Below, piece after piece: positions 15,537 through 25,407 of a stretch of DNA of 64,000 bases. Position numbers and translations under genes: made by a program. Location: the NCBI GenBank assembly GCA_020638555.1, contig JACKII010000002.1, forward strand, positions 744,001 through 808,000. Reading direction: 5' to 3'. The DNA is from Alphaproteobacteria bacterium (GTDB lineage: Bacteria > Pseudomonadota > Alphaproteobacteria > Bin95). Positions within the stretch are counted from its first letter, which is position 1; each line of letters begins with the position of its first letter. Under the pieces are notes generated by a model. That model was not told the DNA's origin. It did no database searches and saw only the letters and a list, made by a program, of their open reading frames with translations.

Positions 15537-17210
15537 ATGCGACGGTCGTGTGGAAAGGCCGTGATCTTGGCGCTTCTGATCCTGCCGTGGACGGGGACTG
15601 CGGCATTGGCTGCGGAGGCGAACCAACCCGCCTGTGATGCCCTGGAGGCCTGGGCGGCCACGGTCGACGCGCGCGACCGCTACACGCCGATACCCGGCAA
15701 CCGGACCTGGGCGCCGCAAGCCTTCGGCGCGCCCGCTTTCGCGGCAGTGTTCGGCAAGCCGGCGCTGGACCTGAGCCAGGATGAGGTCAACACGCTTGGC
15801 GACCGCATGAAGGAGTGTCAGAAAGCGGCGACGCGCGAACGGCGCTACGATGCCCAGAAGGCACTGAATGCCGCGCGCGGCCTGTTCGTGGGCCGCATGA
15901 CCCGGATCCTTGCCGCCACGGCCGGCATGGCGAAGGCGCAGGCCGCCGACCAGGCGGCGGAGCGCGCGCAACGGGAACGTGCCGTCGCCCGGCAGCAGGC
16001 GCGGCAGCGACAGGGCGAGGGGGCGGTCCGGAACTTTCTGGCCAAGCTGCTGGGCCAGCCGGATTCGCCCGAATTGTTGCGCGACCTGGTGTTGCTTCGC
16101 AGGCCGCAGGCGCCGGACCCAAACCAATTGACCACGCCGTTTGCCCGCAATTTCACCGACTATGTCTCGCAATGGGGCAAGTCGCCGAACGATCCGGACA
16201 TCGCCGCCGAAATCGATGGCCGCATCGACACCCTGCGGGACCCCTTGCTGGCAGACGTCGAACACCGAATGGATGCCGTTCCCAGCAGTGGAAAGGGCCT
16301 TGGTACCCTGAAGCAGGTCCTTGCCCAGGCGTTCGACCGCATCGGGCCGGCCTTGCGTCCCGACGACCGGACGCGTCTGAAAGGCCATTACGCAGCCCGG
16401 CGCACGGCGATGCAGGCGGACGTGACCGGGTTTGCCAGGGAGAATATCGCCAAGCTTCCGGCCACTCCGGACGGCTTGGTGACCGTGCAGCGCTGGCGGC
16501 GCGAAATCCTCCGCATGGATGTGACCGCGGCGCAGCGGCAGGACATCATCCGGGTCGCGGAGGCGCGGCAGACGGCCATCGCCGACCGGTTGCTCGCCAA
16601 GGCGACGGCGGCCCTGGAAGCCGTTCCGGAAACGCTGGACGGAATCGCCCGGCTCGACCGGGTGGCGAAGACCGTGCGTTCCGCGCGGGCGGTTGCCAGC
16701 GAACCGGCGCGCGCGGCCTTTGCGACGGCCCTGGACCGCCGCCAGGCGGAGGTTCGCGAAGGCGCGCTGCCGGAATTCCGGGCCCGCATGGCCTCGCTGC
16801 CGGAAGACCGGGACGGTCTGAATCAGGCCCGGGACTGGGTCGCCCAGACCAAAGCGGCACTGCCTGACGCGCCGGTGCGCACGCAGTATGTCGAGGCCGC
16901 CATTGCGCGGCGGGATGCGATCCAGGCCGCGCTCGACGCACGCGACCGCGACCGGCGGCAGGCGGCGTTGGCTGCCGGCGGCGACCCGCGCCTTGTCGGT
17001 TTGGCCTTTGTCGAGGGCATTGCCGGCATGCGCCTGGAGTTCCGCGATGAACGGCGGGTCTTCATGAATTTCCTGGGGGTTCGGGCGATGGGGGATTACG
17101 AGGTCTCGCGGGACGATGTCATCGTCAACGGCCCGCACGGCCAGATGGTCCTGACCATCCAGGGCGACACCCTGAGCGGGCAGGGGCTGACCTTCGCGCG
17201 GCAGGAATAA
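15537..17210 (+). CDS. Secreted helical-repeat protein of unknown function
   Basis: I do not recognise this 557-residue protein. A signal peptide (1 to about 25, ending GTAALAAEA) leads into an Ala/Arg/Gln-rich helical region. Four units of about 55 residues follow at roughly 241-295, 299-350, 352-408 and 411-465. Each has a short xLPxTxDGLxxhxxW/V-type turn (VPSSGKGLGTL, LPATPDGLVTV, VPETLDGIARL, LPEDRDGLNQA) followed by two helices ending in A-x3-R-x2-A. Residues about 495-557 look like a separate small beta domain (MRLEFRDERRVFMNFLG...GDTLSGQGLTFARQ). ATG 15537 follows AAGGGGTGATGTC. The codon use is GC-rich like the genome although the leader is AT-rich. It stands alone; a periplasmic scaffold or binding role is only inference. 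Confidence 0.8.
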   Translation: MRRSCGKAVILALLILPWTGTAALAAEANQPACDALEAWAATVDARDRYTPIPGNRTWAPQAFGAPAFAAVFGKPALDLSQDEVNTLGDRMKECQKAATRERRYDAQKALNAARGLFVGRMTRILAATAGMAKAQAADQAAERAQRERAVARQQARQRQGEGAVRNFLAKLLGQPDSPELLRDLVLLRRPQAPDPNQLTTPFARNFTDYVSQWGKSPNDPDIAAEIDGRIDTLRDPLLADVEHRMDAVPSSGKGLGTLKQVLAQAFDRIGPALRPDDRTRLKGHYAARRTAMQADVTGFARENIAKLPATPDGLVTVQRWRREILRMDVTAAQRQDIIRVAEARQTAIADRLLAKATAALEAVPETLDGIARLDRVAKTVRSARAVASEPARAAFATALDRRQAEVREGALPEFRARMASLPEDRDGLNQARDWVAQTKAALPDAPVRTQYVEAAIARRDAIQAALDARDRDRRQAALAAGGDPRLVGLAFVEGIAGMRLEFRDERRVFMNFLGVRAMGDYEVSRDDVIVNGPHGQMVLTIQGDTLSGQGLTFARQE

Positions 17211-17259
17211 GGGGCAAGCGCCCGTTGACAGGCCGTCGCCCGGTCCCCTGCCAGGGCGA

Positions 17260-18549
17260 TCAGCCGCCGCGCAGCCGCCGCTCGACGGCCGAGGCCGCGG
17301 CGATCAGGGCCAGGTCCTGGCCATAATGCCCGACCAATTGCAGCCCGATGGGCAAGCCCCGCGGGCCGTGGAACAGGGGCAGGCTGATGCAGGGCAGGTG
17401 GAGGCTGGTCCACAGGCCGTTGAAGGTGGCCGCTCCGGTGGAGCCGAGACCGAGCGGCGCCTCGCCCGGTGCGCTCGGGCACAGCAGCAGATCGAAGTCG
17501 CGGCTCGCCATGGCCACCTGGGCCCGGTAGATGCCGAGGCCGGCGAGCCCGGCGCGATAGTCCGCCAGCGTCACCGTCAGCCCGTCATTGACCCGGCCAT
17601 TCAGCAGGGCTCCGGAGAGGCGGTTGCGGTGGTTCAGCCGCTCCCAGGCCATGGCGCCGGCGAACTCGTAGCCGGCGACGGTGCGGATGGCGGCCTCGAA
17701 CGCCTCGAAGCCTTTCGGCAGGGCAAAATCGCTGACGCTGGCGCCGACCCGTTCCAGGCGGGCGGCGGCGCCTTCGATGAAGCCGCGGGTGGCGGGGCAG
17801 GCCTGCTCCCAGTGAGGCGTGCGGCAGAGGCCGATGCGCAGATGCCCGAGCGCTGGCGGTGCGATCTCCGCCAGTGGCTCGGTCGTGGCGGCGGCGCGAA
17901 TCGGCGCCAGGTCCTCGACGGCGCGGGCCAGCACGCCGACCGTGTCGAAGCTGCGGACATTGCCGCGCACGCCCTCGGTGTTGATCTCGCCCCAGGAGGG
18001 CTTGTAGCCGACCACGCCGCAATAGGCGGCCGGGCGGATGACGCTGCCGGCGGTCTGGGTGCCGAACGCCCAGGGCACCATGCCCGCCGCCACCGCTGCG
18101 GCCGAGCCGCTGGACGAGCCGCCGGGGGTGTGGGCGGCGTTGTGCGGATTGCGGGTCTGGTTCGGGTGGACGTGCGCGAACTCCGTCGTCACCGTCTTGC
18201 CCAGTAGCACCCCGCCCCGGTGGCGGGCATAGGCGACGCAGGCGGCATCCGCCGTCGGTCGCCGGCCCGCATGGATCGGTGAGCCGTGCTCGGTCGGCAG
18301 GTCGTGGCTGTCGATGATGTCCTTCACGCCGAAGGGGACGCCGTGCAGCACGCCCTCGGCGGGAGACTTGTCCCGCGCCCGCGCCTCGGCCAGGGCCTGG
18401 CCGGCCGCGTGATGCGCCCAGGCCTGCACCTCGGGCTCGCGCGCCGCGATCCGGTCCAGGTGGGCGGCGGTCACGGCTTCGCTGGTGGTGCGGCCGTCGG
18501 CGATGGCGGCGGCCAGCGCCCGGGCGCTGAGGGAACAGGGGTCTTGCAT
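17260..18549 (-). CDS. Amidase (amidase-signature family)
   Basis: This 429-residue amidase-signature hydrolase keeps the whole catalytic triad: Lys76 in GVPFGVKDIID, the Ser-rich loop GGSSSGSAAA (143-152) and the nucleophile Ser169 in GTQTAGSVIRPA. The substrate is unknown. It is divergent from an N-carbamoyl-D-amino-acid hydrolase gene with an 80-bp gap, suggesting shared regulation in breakdown of an amide, carbamoyl or ureido compound. ATG 18549 has GGAGG upstream; the frame extends 9 codons further without a better start. GatA is excluded because no gatB/gatC are nearby and the length is short. Confidence 0.85.
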   Translation of the reverse strand: MQDPCSLSARALAAAIADGRTTSEAVTAAHLDRIAAREPEVQAWAHHAAGQALAEARARDKSPAEGVLHGVPFGVKDIIDSHDLPTEHGSPIHAGRRPTADAACVAYARHRGGVLLGKTVTTEFAHVHPNQTRNPHNAAHTPGGSSSGSAAAVAAGMVPWAFGTQTAGSVIRPAAYCGVVGYKPSWGEINTEGVRGNVRSFDTVGVLARAVEDLAPIRAAATTEPLAEIAPPALGHLRIGLCRTPHWEQACPATRGFIEGAAARLERVGASVSDFALPKGFEAFEAAIRTVAGYEFAGAMAWERLNHRNRLSGALLNGRVNDGLTVTLADYRAGLAGLGIYRAQVAMASRDFDLLLCPSAPGEAPLGLGSTGAATFNGLWTSLHLPCISLPLFHGPRGLPIGLQLVGHYGQDLALIAAASAVERRLRGG

Positions 18550-18628
18550 GGTGGGAAACCTCCGCGACGGCTGCACTTTCGGCCACTATCCTGGCCGCAG
18601 AGCCAGAACACAATCCGGGAGAACCGTC

Positions 18629-19576
18629 ATGCCTCGCCCCATCACCCTCGCCGGCGCCCAACTCGGCCCGATCCACCGGGCGGACAGCCGCGAAAGCGTC
18701 GTCCAGCGGCTTTGCGACCTGATGCGGCGTGCGCATGGCAAGGGCGCGCATCTGGTCGTGTTCCCGGAACTGGCGCTCACCACCTTCTTCCCGCGCTGGT
18801 ACATGGAGGACCAGGCCGAGGTCGACACCTGGTTCGAGTCCGAAATGCCGAACGCCGCCACACGGCCGCTGTTCGAACTGGCCGCCAGCCTGAAGATCGG
18901 CTTCTATCTCGGCTATGCGGAGAAATGCGTCGAAGGCGGCGCAGTGCATCGCTACAACACCGCCATTCTGGTCGACCGGGACGGCAAGATCGTCGGCAAA
19001 TACCGCAAGGTGCATCTGCCGGGCCATTCCGATTACGTGGCGAGCTATCCCTGGCAGCATCTGGAAAAGCGCTATTTCGAGGTGGGCGATCTGGGCTTTC
19101 CGGTCTGGCGCACCATGGGCGGCGTCATGGGCATGTGCCTCTGCAACGACCGCCGCTGGCCGGAAACCTATCGCGTCATGGCGCTGAAAGGGGCCGAGGT
19201 CATCCTGCTGGGCTACAACACGCCGACCCAGAACCGCGAGAGCAACACGATCGAGCCGCCGCACCTGCGCATGATGCACAACCACATGACCATGCAGATG
19301 GGCGCCTATCAGAACGGCTGCTGGGTGGTGGGCGTCGCCAAGGCGGGCGCGGAGGACGGCTATGACATGATGGGCGGCAGCGTGATCTGCGCGCCATCGG
19401 GCGAGATCGTCTGCATGGCCCGGACGCTGGGCGATGAGCTGATCGTCGCCGACGCCGACCTGGACGAATGCACCTTCAACAAGACGACGATCTTCAACTT
19501 CGCCGCCCACCGTCGGCCGGAGGCCTATGGCATCATCACCGCCCAGGCCGGCGCCACGCCGCCGCCGGAGGAATGA
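18629..19576 (+). CDS. N-carbamoyl-D-amino-acid hydrolase (nitrilase superfamily)
   Basis: The 315-residue carbon-nitrogen hydrolase has the Glu-Lys-Cys triad at E47 (VVFPELALTT), K127 (GKYRKVHLPG) and C172 (GMCLCNDRRWPE). These are the same positions as in the Agrobacterium N-carbamoyl-D-amino-acid amidohydrolase, and the motif NDRRWPE is also specific to that group. It releases a D-amino acid, CO2 and ammonia from carbamoyl-D-amino acids. ATG 18629 follows GGGAGAA. The MFS gene begins 4 bp after its stop, so they form an operon. A hydantoinase, the usual upstream partner, is not in the window. Confidence 0.87.
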   Translation: MPRPITLAGAQLGPIHRADSRESVVQRLCDLMRRAHGKGAHLVVFPELALTTFFPRWYMEDQAEVDTWFESEMPNAATRPLFELAASLKIGFYLGYAEKCVEGGAVHRYNTAILVDRDGKIVGKYRKVHLPGHSDYVASYPWQHLEKRYFEVGDLGFPVWRTMGGVMGMCLCNDRRWPETYRVMALKGAEVILLGYNTPTQNRESNTIEPPHLRMMHNHMTMQMGAYQNGCWVVGVAKAGAEDGYDMMGGSVICAPSGEIVCMARTLGDELIVADADLDECTFNKTTIFNFAAHRRPEAYGIITAQAGATPPPEE

Positions 19577-19580
19577 GGCC

Positions 19581-20831
19581 GTGACCGCCGCGTCTCGCGC
19601 CGCCGCGCCATCCCTCGGCCGGATCATGCTGCTGGTGCTGTTGCCGTTCGGCAGCGGCTATTTCCTGTCCTACCTGTTCCGGGCGGTGAACGCCGTGGTG
19701 GCGCCGGACCTGGTGCGGGATATCGCGCTTTCCGCCAGCGGTCTCGGCCTGCTGACGGCGGCCTATCTGTTCGCGTTCGCGGCGTTCCAACTGCCGCTCG
19801 GCATCCTGTTGGACCGGTTCGGGCCGCGGCGGGTGCAGGCGGTGTTGCTGGTGACCGCCGGCACCGGTGCGCTGCTGTTCGGGCTGGCCGAGAGCGAGGT
19901 CGCGCTGATCGCGGCGCGCGGCATGATCGGCCTCGGCTTTGCCGGCGGCCTGATGGCGAGTTTCAAGGCGGTGGCGGAATGGGCGCCGCCCGGACGGATG
20001 CCCTTGCTCAATTCCTGGGTGATGGCGTTCGGCGGCATTGGCGTGATCGCGGCCAGCACGCCGGCGGACCTGGCGGTACAGGCGTTCGGCTGGCGCGCCG
20101 TGTTCCTGGCGCTCGCCGCCGTGACGGCGCTGGTCGCGGTGGTGATCTGGACCGTCGTGCCCCGCCGGGGCGAGGTGCGTCACGCCGGCGGCGAGAGCCT
20201 GGGCCGGCAGTTGCGGGCGCTGGGGACGATCTACAGCGACCGGGAGTTCTGGCGGGTGGTGCCGATCATCGCCGCCATGTGCGGCAGCCATATCGCCGTG
20301 CAGACCCTGTGGGCCGGGCCCTGGCTGGCCGATGTCGGCGGGCTGGAGCGGGACGCGGTGGCCGCGGTGTTGACGGCGATGGCGGTGGCCTTCACCGTCG
20401 GCATTCTCGGCAGCGGCGCGCTGGCGGACTGGGTCCGGCGCTTCGGCTATGGGCCGCTCAGCGTGATGATGGCGATGGGCGGGCTCTATGTCGTGGCCAT
20501 TGTTGGGCTGTTGTGGGCACCGCTGGACTGGATGATCCCCCTCTGGCTGCTGTTCGCCGGCACCGGCCAGCTTGGCATTCTGGGCTATCCGCATGTCTCC
20601 GAGCATTTCGGCGCGGCGCTGGCCGGGCGGGCCGGCACGGCGATCAACCTGCTGGTGTTCGGCGCGGCGTTCGCGCTCCAGTACGGTATCGGCGCCGTGC
20701 TCGACCGCTGGCCGACCGCGGACGGCCATCACCCGGTCGAGGCCTATGCGACGGCGCTGGGCGGTGTGCTGGCGCTGCTGGTCGTCACCTTCCTCTGGAT
20801 GCTGTTGCAGAGGCCGGCACCGCGGCGGTAG
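19581..20831 (+). CDS. MFS transporter linked to the carbamoyl hydrolase
   Basis: This 416-residue major-facilitator protein has about 12 membrane segments. LLDRFGPRR after segment 2 is the MFS motif A region, and RGMIGLGFAGGLMASFKAV is motif B-like. It begins with GTG at 19581, only 4 bp after the carbamoyl hydrolase, and so probably imports its substrate or exports the product. The substrate cannot be predicted from sequence. Confidence 0.85.
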   Translation: MTAASRAAAPSLGRIMLLVLLPFGSGYFLSYLFRAVNAVVAPDLVRDIALSASGLGLLTAAYLFAFAAFQLPLGILLDRFGPRRVQAVLLVTAGTGALLFGLAESEVALIAARGMIGLGFAGGLMASFKAVAEWAPPGRMPLLNSWVMAFGGIGVIAASTPADLAVQAFGWRAVFLALAAVTALVAVVIWTVVPRRGEVRHAGGESLGRQLRALGTIYSDREFWRVVPIIAAMCGSHIAVQTLWAGPWLADVGGLERDAVAAVLTAMAVAFTVGILGSGALADWVRRFGYGPLSVMMAMGGLYVVAIVGLLWAPLDWMIPLWLLFAGTGQLGILGYPHVSEHFGAALAGRAGTAINLLVFGAAFALQYGIGAVLDRWPTADGHHPVEAYATALGGVLALLVVTFLWMLLQRPAPRR

Positions 20832-20856
20832 CGCAGCCCATCCTGCTCTCAACCCG

Positions 20857-20952
20857 CTTCATCCCGAGTAGGGCCGAAGGCCCGTATCGAGGGACGCGTG
20901 CCGCCGCCCCTCGATACGCCCCGGTCCGCGTCCGCGGCTACTCGGGGTGAAG
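20857..20952. repeat. 96-bp nested palindrome between convergent MFS genes
   Basis: Outer arms CTTCATCCCGAGTAG and CTACTCGGGGTGAAG enclose inner perfect 11-bp arms CGTATCGAGGG (20883-20893) and CCCTCGATACG (20908-20918). It fills the gap between two convergent genes, which fits a bidirectional terminator or a dispersed REP-type element. No second copy was seen in this window. Confidence 0.75.
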
Positions 20953-20981
20953 CCGCCTGAACCTAGCGACCGACCGGTCTC

Positions 20982-22211
20982 TCACGCGGCCGGCGTTTCC
21001 GCCAGCCGCGCCTGGGAGCGGCGCCACTGGCGCAGCCAGAGTGCCGCCAGCAGGGAGAGCAGCAGCAAGGGCAGGGCGCCCAGATTGACCCAGGTCCAGC
21101 CGAAGGCATGCATCAGCGCGCCGGAGGAAATCGCCCCCAGCGCCACCACAGAGAAAATGATGAAGTTCGTCGCCGCCTGGGTCTTGGCCCGCTCGGCGGC
21201 AGTGTGGGCCTCGGTCAGCAGGTTGGTCGAGGCCGTGAAGGCGAAATTCCAGCCGAGGCCCAGCAAGGCCATCGCGCCCCAGAAATTCAGCACCTCCGTG
21301 CCGGACAGCGCGATCCCGACACAGATGGTTTGCAGCGCAATGCCGATGGCGATGACCCGCGTCACGCCGAGCCAGCGGATGACCGTGCCGGTGAAGAAGC
21401 CGGGCGCGTACATGAAAAAGATATGCCATTCGATCACCAGCGCGGTCGAGGCGAACTGGTGCTGGGCATGGTTCATGGCCAGCGGCGTCGAGGTCATGAG
21501 CAGGTTCATGACCGCCTGGCCGACGGTGGCGCAGAGCGTGGCGACGATGAACACCGGCTGGCGCATGATCCGGCCGATGGGCCGACCGCTGTCCTTTGCC
21601 TCTTCCGGCGTCAGCTTCGGGATGTCGACCGCCAGGACGATGATGCCGCTCAGCACGGTCAGGCCTACGAGAAAGGCATAGGAAGCCAGGAACGGCCGGT
21701 CGGCCACCAGATGCTCGCCGAGCTTGGCGAGTTCCGGCCCGACAAAGGCCGCGACCAGCCCGCCGGTCAGCACCAGCGAAATCGCCCGGCTCTTGAACGC
21801 GTCGGACGCCACGTCGGCGGCGGCGAAGCGGTAGAGCTGGGCGAAGCCGGAGAAAAACCCGAACAGCAGGGCGCCCAGGCAGAACACGAGGAAACCGGCG
21901 GTCTCGATGCCCCAGATGCAGGCGAGCCCGCCGGCAATGCCGATGAGGGACCCGACGGAGAAGCCCGGCCCGCGCCCGATCCGGCGCATCAGCAGCGAGG
22001 CGGGAATACTCGCCGCCGCCGTGCCGACCACCGCCAGGAAGATGGGCACGGTCGACAGCGCCTTGTCCGGCGCGATCTGGTAGGCGATCAGCGGGCTGGT
22101 GGCCACCAGCAGCGAGCGGCCGGAATTGTAGAGCATCTGGCAGGTCGCCAACACGGCGACATTGCGCCGGTCGCGGTATCTGGACCGGGCCAGTTCGGGA
22201 GTTTCCACCAT
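20982..22211 (-). CDS. MFS transporter
   Basis: This 409-residue MFS transporter has about 12 hydrophobic segments; SLLMRRIGRGPGF is the cytoplasmic loop after segment 2. The C-terminal half includes a long conserved segment FAFTASTNLLTEAHTAAERAK, also present in a group of annotated bacterial MFS permeases. ATG 22211 (MVETPELARSR) has only a weak GAG ribosome site. It follows the flavin monooxygenase gene by 86 bp on the same strand and may move that enzyme's substrate or product. Confidence 0.82.
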   Translation of the reverse strand: MVETPELARSRYRDRRNVAVLATCQMLYNSGRSLLVATSPLIAYQIAPDKALSTVPIFLAVVGTAAASIPASLLMRRIGRGPGFSVGSLIGIAGGLACIWGIETAGFLVFCLGALLFGFFSGFAQLYRFAAADVASDAFKSRAISLVLTGGLVAAFVGPELAKLGEHLVADRPFLASYAFLVGLTVLSGIIVLAVDIPKLTPEEAKDSGRPIGRIMRQPVFIVATLCATVGQAVMNLLMTSTPLAMNHAQHQFASTALVIEWHIFFMYAPGFFTGTVIRWLGVTRVIAIGIALQTICVGIALSGTEVLNFWGAMALLGLGWNFAFTASTNLLTEAHTAAERAKTQAATNFIIFSVVALGAISSGALMHAFGWTWVNLGALPLLLLSLLAALWLRQWRRSQARLAETPAA

Positions 22212-22297
22212 GTCTCGTTGTTCATTCGTTGAGCGGTGCTCCCCTCCCGCGCGGCCAGCCGCGAGGGAGGGGCTGAATCCATGCGGGGAGAGTGACG

Positions 22298-24103
22298 TCA
22301 GGCGAACGGGTCGGTGTCGACCAGCCCTTCCTCCATCGCCTTGATCTGCAGCGCCATGTATTTGGAGTAGATGCGCGCCTGGGTCAGGCTGCCGGCGATG
22401 AACCAGGCGCCCGGCTGGGACGTGCGTTTGTACATGTTGGCCAGTTCGCCGTCCGCGCCCTCGCCCCAGATCGGGCCGATCTTGGCGGCCACGTCCTCGC
22501 CCAGCGCGCGGCGCACCAGCTCTGCCTGCGGGTAGTAGCCGGTGGCGAGCACGATCAGGTCGGCCGGCACGACGGTGCCGTCCTTCAGCACCGCACCCTC
22601 CGGGCCATAGCGCTCGATGGTCTCGTTCTGGAGCAGGCCGATCTCGCCCCGGATCATCAGGTCGGAGGAGCCGGCATCCAGGTTGTAGCCGCCGCCGCGG
22701 CGCCGGTATTTCATCTGGTGGCCGGTGTTGTCCTCGCCGATGTCGAACTTGAAGCCGATGCCCTTCAAGCCGGCGATCATGTCCTTGTCCAGCTCCACCA
22801 TGCGCTGGACCGCAAGCTGATAGCCCTTGACGATCATCGGCGGCGTCGAGGCGCCGCCCATCAGGTCGCATTCCTCCACCGGCAGGCCCTCGTCATAGAG
22901 CGCGTAGTTGAGCTTCGCCGACGGGTCGATCGAGACCACGGTGGTCGAGCCGCGCTGCACGATGGTGGTCTCGCAGCCGAAATTGTAGAGGTCCAACGCA
23001 ATGTCGTTGGCGCTGGAGCCCGTGCCGATGACGATGGCCCGCTTGCCCTGGAAGGGCGCGCCGCTGTCGAAGCCCTCGGAATGGATGACCTCGCCCCGGA
23101 AACTGTCGAGGCCGGGAATGTCCGGGACCAGCGGATAGCTGCTGACGCCGTTGGCGAAGACGATGTGGCGCGGATGCATGACCCGTTCGCTGCCGTCCGC
23201 CAGTTTCAGGGTCGCGGTCCACTGCCGGGCGGCCTCGTCCCACTCGCCCTTGGTGAACTCGGTGTTGGTCCAGTGGTTGATTTCCATCACCTGGGCATAG
23301 AACTCGAACCACAGCCCCAGCATGTCCTTCGGGATGTAGTTCGGCCAGGTTTCCGGGAAGGGCAGGTAGGGCAGGTTGTTGACCTTGATCGAATTGTGCA
23401 GCGCCAGCGAGTGATAGCGCTTGCGCCAGCTGTCGCCGATGCGCGGCCAGCGCTCCACCACCAGATTGTCGACGCCCAGCTGATTGAGCCGCGCGGCGAT
23501 GGAGAGGCCGGCCTGGGCGCCGCCGACCACCAGAACGGTCGGGTCGCGATCGTCGTAGGCTTGCGCCTTGCGTCGGACGTCCTCCCAGTTGTCGCCGCCG
23601 AAATTGCGGGAATAGGCCTCGCCGGTCGGGCGCTTGGCTCCGATCTTCTCTTCGAAGCCCTTCAACTCTTGCAGCGAGGTGGAGAACACCCAGGCCCGGT
23701 GCCCGGCGGCACCGCCGTCTGCGGCCGGCACCAGGCGCACCACGCCCTCGCCGCGGCCGACCTTGGTCTCGAACCGGTGGAGCGCCTCGACGCAGTCGCG
23801 GCCCAGGCGCTTGACGCGGCGGGGCGGCGTGCGCGTCTCGCTGACGGCAAAGTCCTTGGCCGCGACCGCGGGCTGCCGCGCGGCGAGGCCGGCGGCAATG
23901 GCGTCGGCGCCGAGATGCGGTGTCAGATGCCAGGTGAAGGCCAGCACGTCGCGCCAGTTGGCGTCGTCGGTGAACAGAGCGGCCAACCGGGCCTGGTCGC
24001 CGTCCGTCAGCGCGGCTTCGAAGGCCTGGAGCCAGGCGGAAACGATGGCGTCGGTGGCAAGCTCGTCTTGCGCGGCAAAACCCTGAGACTCGACGTGGTT
24101 CAT
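22298..24103 (-). CDS. Flavin-containing monooxygenase with an N-terminal extension
   Basis: This 601-residue NAD(P)H/FAD monooxygenase has two dinucleotide-binding motifs (VVGGAQAGL, about 192-200; VIGTGSSAND, about 358-367) and the FMO fingerprint FRGEVIHSEGF (335-345), which is FxGxxxHxxxF rather than the usual terminal Trp or Tyr. Residues 1 to about 150 are extra: WLQAFEAALTDGDQARLAALFTDDANWRD and the following beta strands resemble an NTF2/SnoaL-like domain. FMO and Baeyer-Villiger activity cannot be separated by eye. ATG 24103 follows AAAGGGAT. A 7-bp inverted repeat (CGCCGGG/CCCGGCG, 24158-24177) lies upstream. The substrate is unknown. Confidence 0.85.
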   Translation of the reverse strand: MNHVESQGFAAQDELATDAIVSAWLQAFEAALTDGDQARLAALFTDDANWRDVLAFTWHLTPHLGADAIAAGLAARQPAVAAKDFAVSETRTPPRRVKRLGRDCVEALHRFETKVGRGEGVVRLVPAADGGAAGHRAWVFSTSLQELKGFEEKIGAKRPTGEAYSRNFGGDNWEDVRRKAQAYDDRDPTVLVVGGAQAGLSIAARLNQLGVDNLVVERWPRIGDSWRKRYHSLALHNSIKVNNLPYLPFPETWPNYIPKDMLGLWFEFYAQVMEINHWTNTEFTKGEWDEAARQWTATLKLADGSERVMHPRHIVFANGVSSYPLVPDIPGLDSFRGEVIHSEGFDSGAPFQGKRAIVIGTGSSANDIALDLYNFGCETTIVQRGSTTVVSIDPSAKLNYALYDEGLPVEECDLMGGASTPPMIVKGYQLAVQRMVELDKDMIAGLKGIGFKFDIGEDNTGHQMKYRRRGGGYNLDAGSSDLMIRGEIGLLQNETIERYGPEGAVLKDGTVVPADLIVLATGYYPQAELVRRALGEDVAAKIGPIWGEGADGELANMYKRTSQPGAWFIAGSLTQARIYSKYMALQIKAMEEGLVDTDPFA

Positions 24104-24296
24104 CCACGGATCCCTTTCGGCTGGTCTGGTTCGATGGCTCAGGAACATGTACCGACGCGCCGGGCTGTCACCCGGCGTGCCGTCGTCCATTCCAGAACCG
24201 TTATGCGAGCCTAACCCCCGCGAACCGCCGCCGCCAAGGGCCTTGGCTCACGGCCGAAGCCGAACCGGTGTTGAGCGCCGTCCGGGAGTACGACGG

Positions 24297-25304
<1,008 letters not shown>

Positions 25305-25407
25305 CGCCTGGCCCTCCTGCGTATCAAATCGAGGCGCCATGCTATCGTCGCGAATGCAAGCCGCAAGATGAGCTTTTCGCACAGGCGGATCGGGAGCCTA
25401 TGACGCC

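Noticed and set aside
15073..17210. Genomic island inserted at tRNA-Thr
   Set aside because: There is no integrase, no direct repeat of the tRNA 3' end and no mobile gene; only the AT-rich leader is suggestive, so no island was called.
22292..24214. A 640-codon forward frame opposite the flavin monooxygenase
   Set aside because: Antisense shadow; the reverse-strand frame has two Rossmann motifs and the FMO fingerprint.
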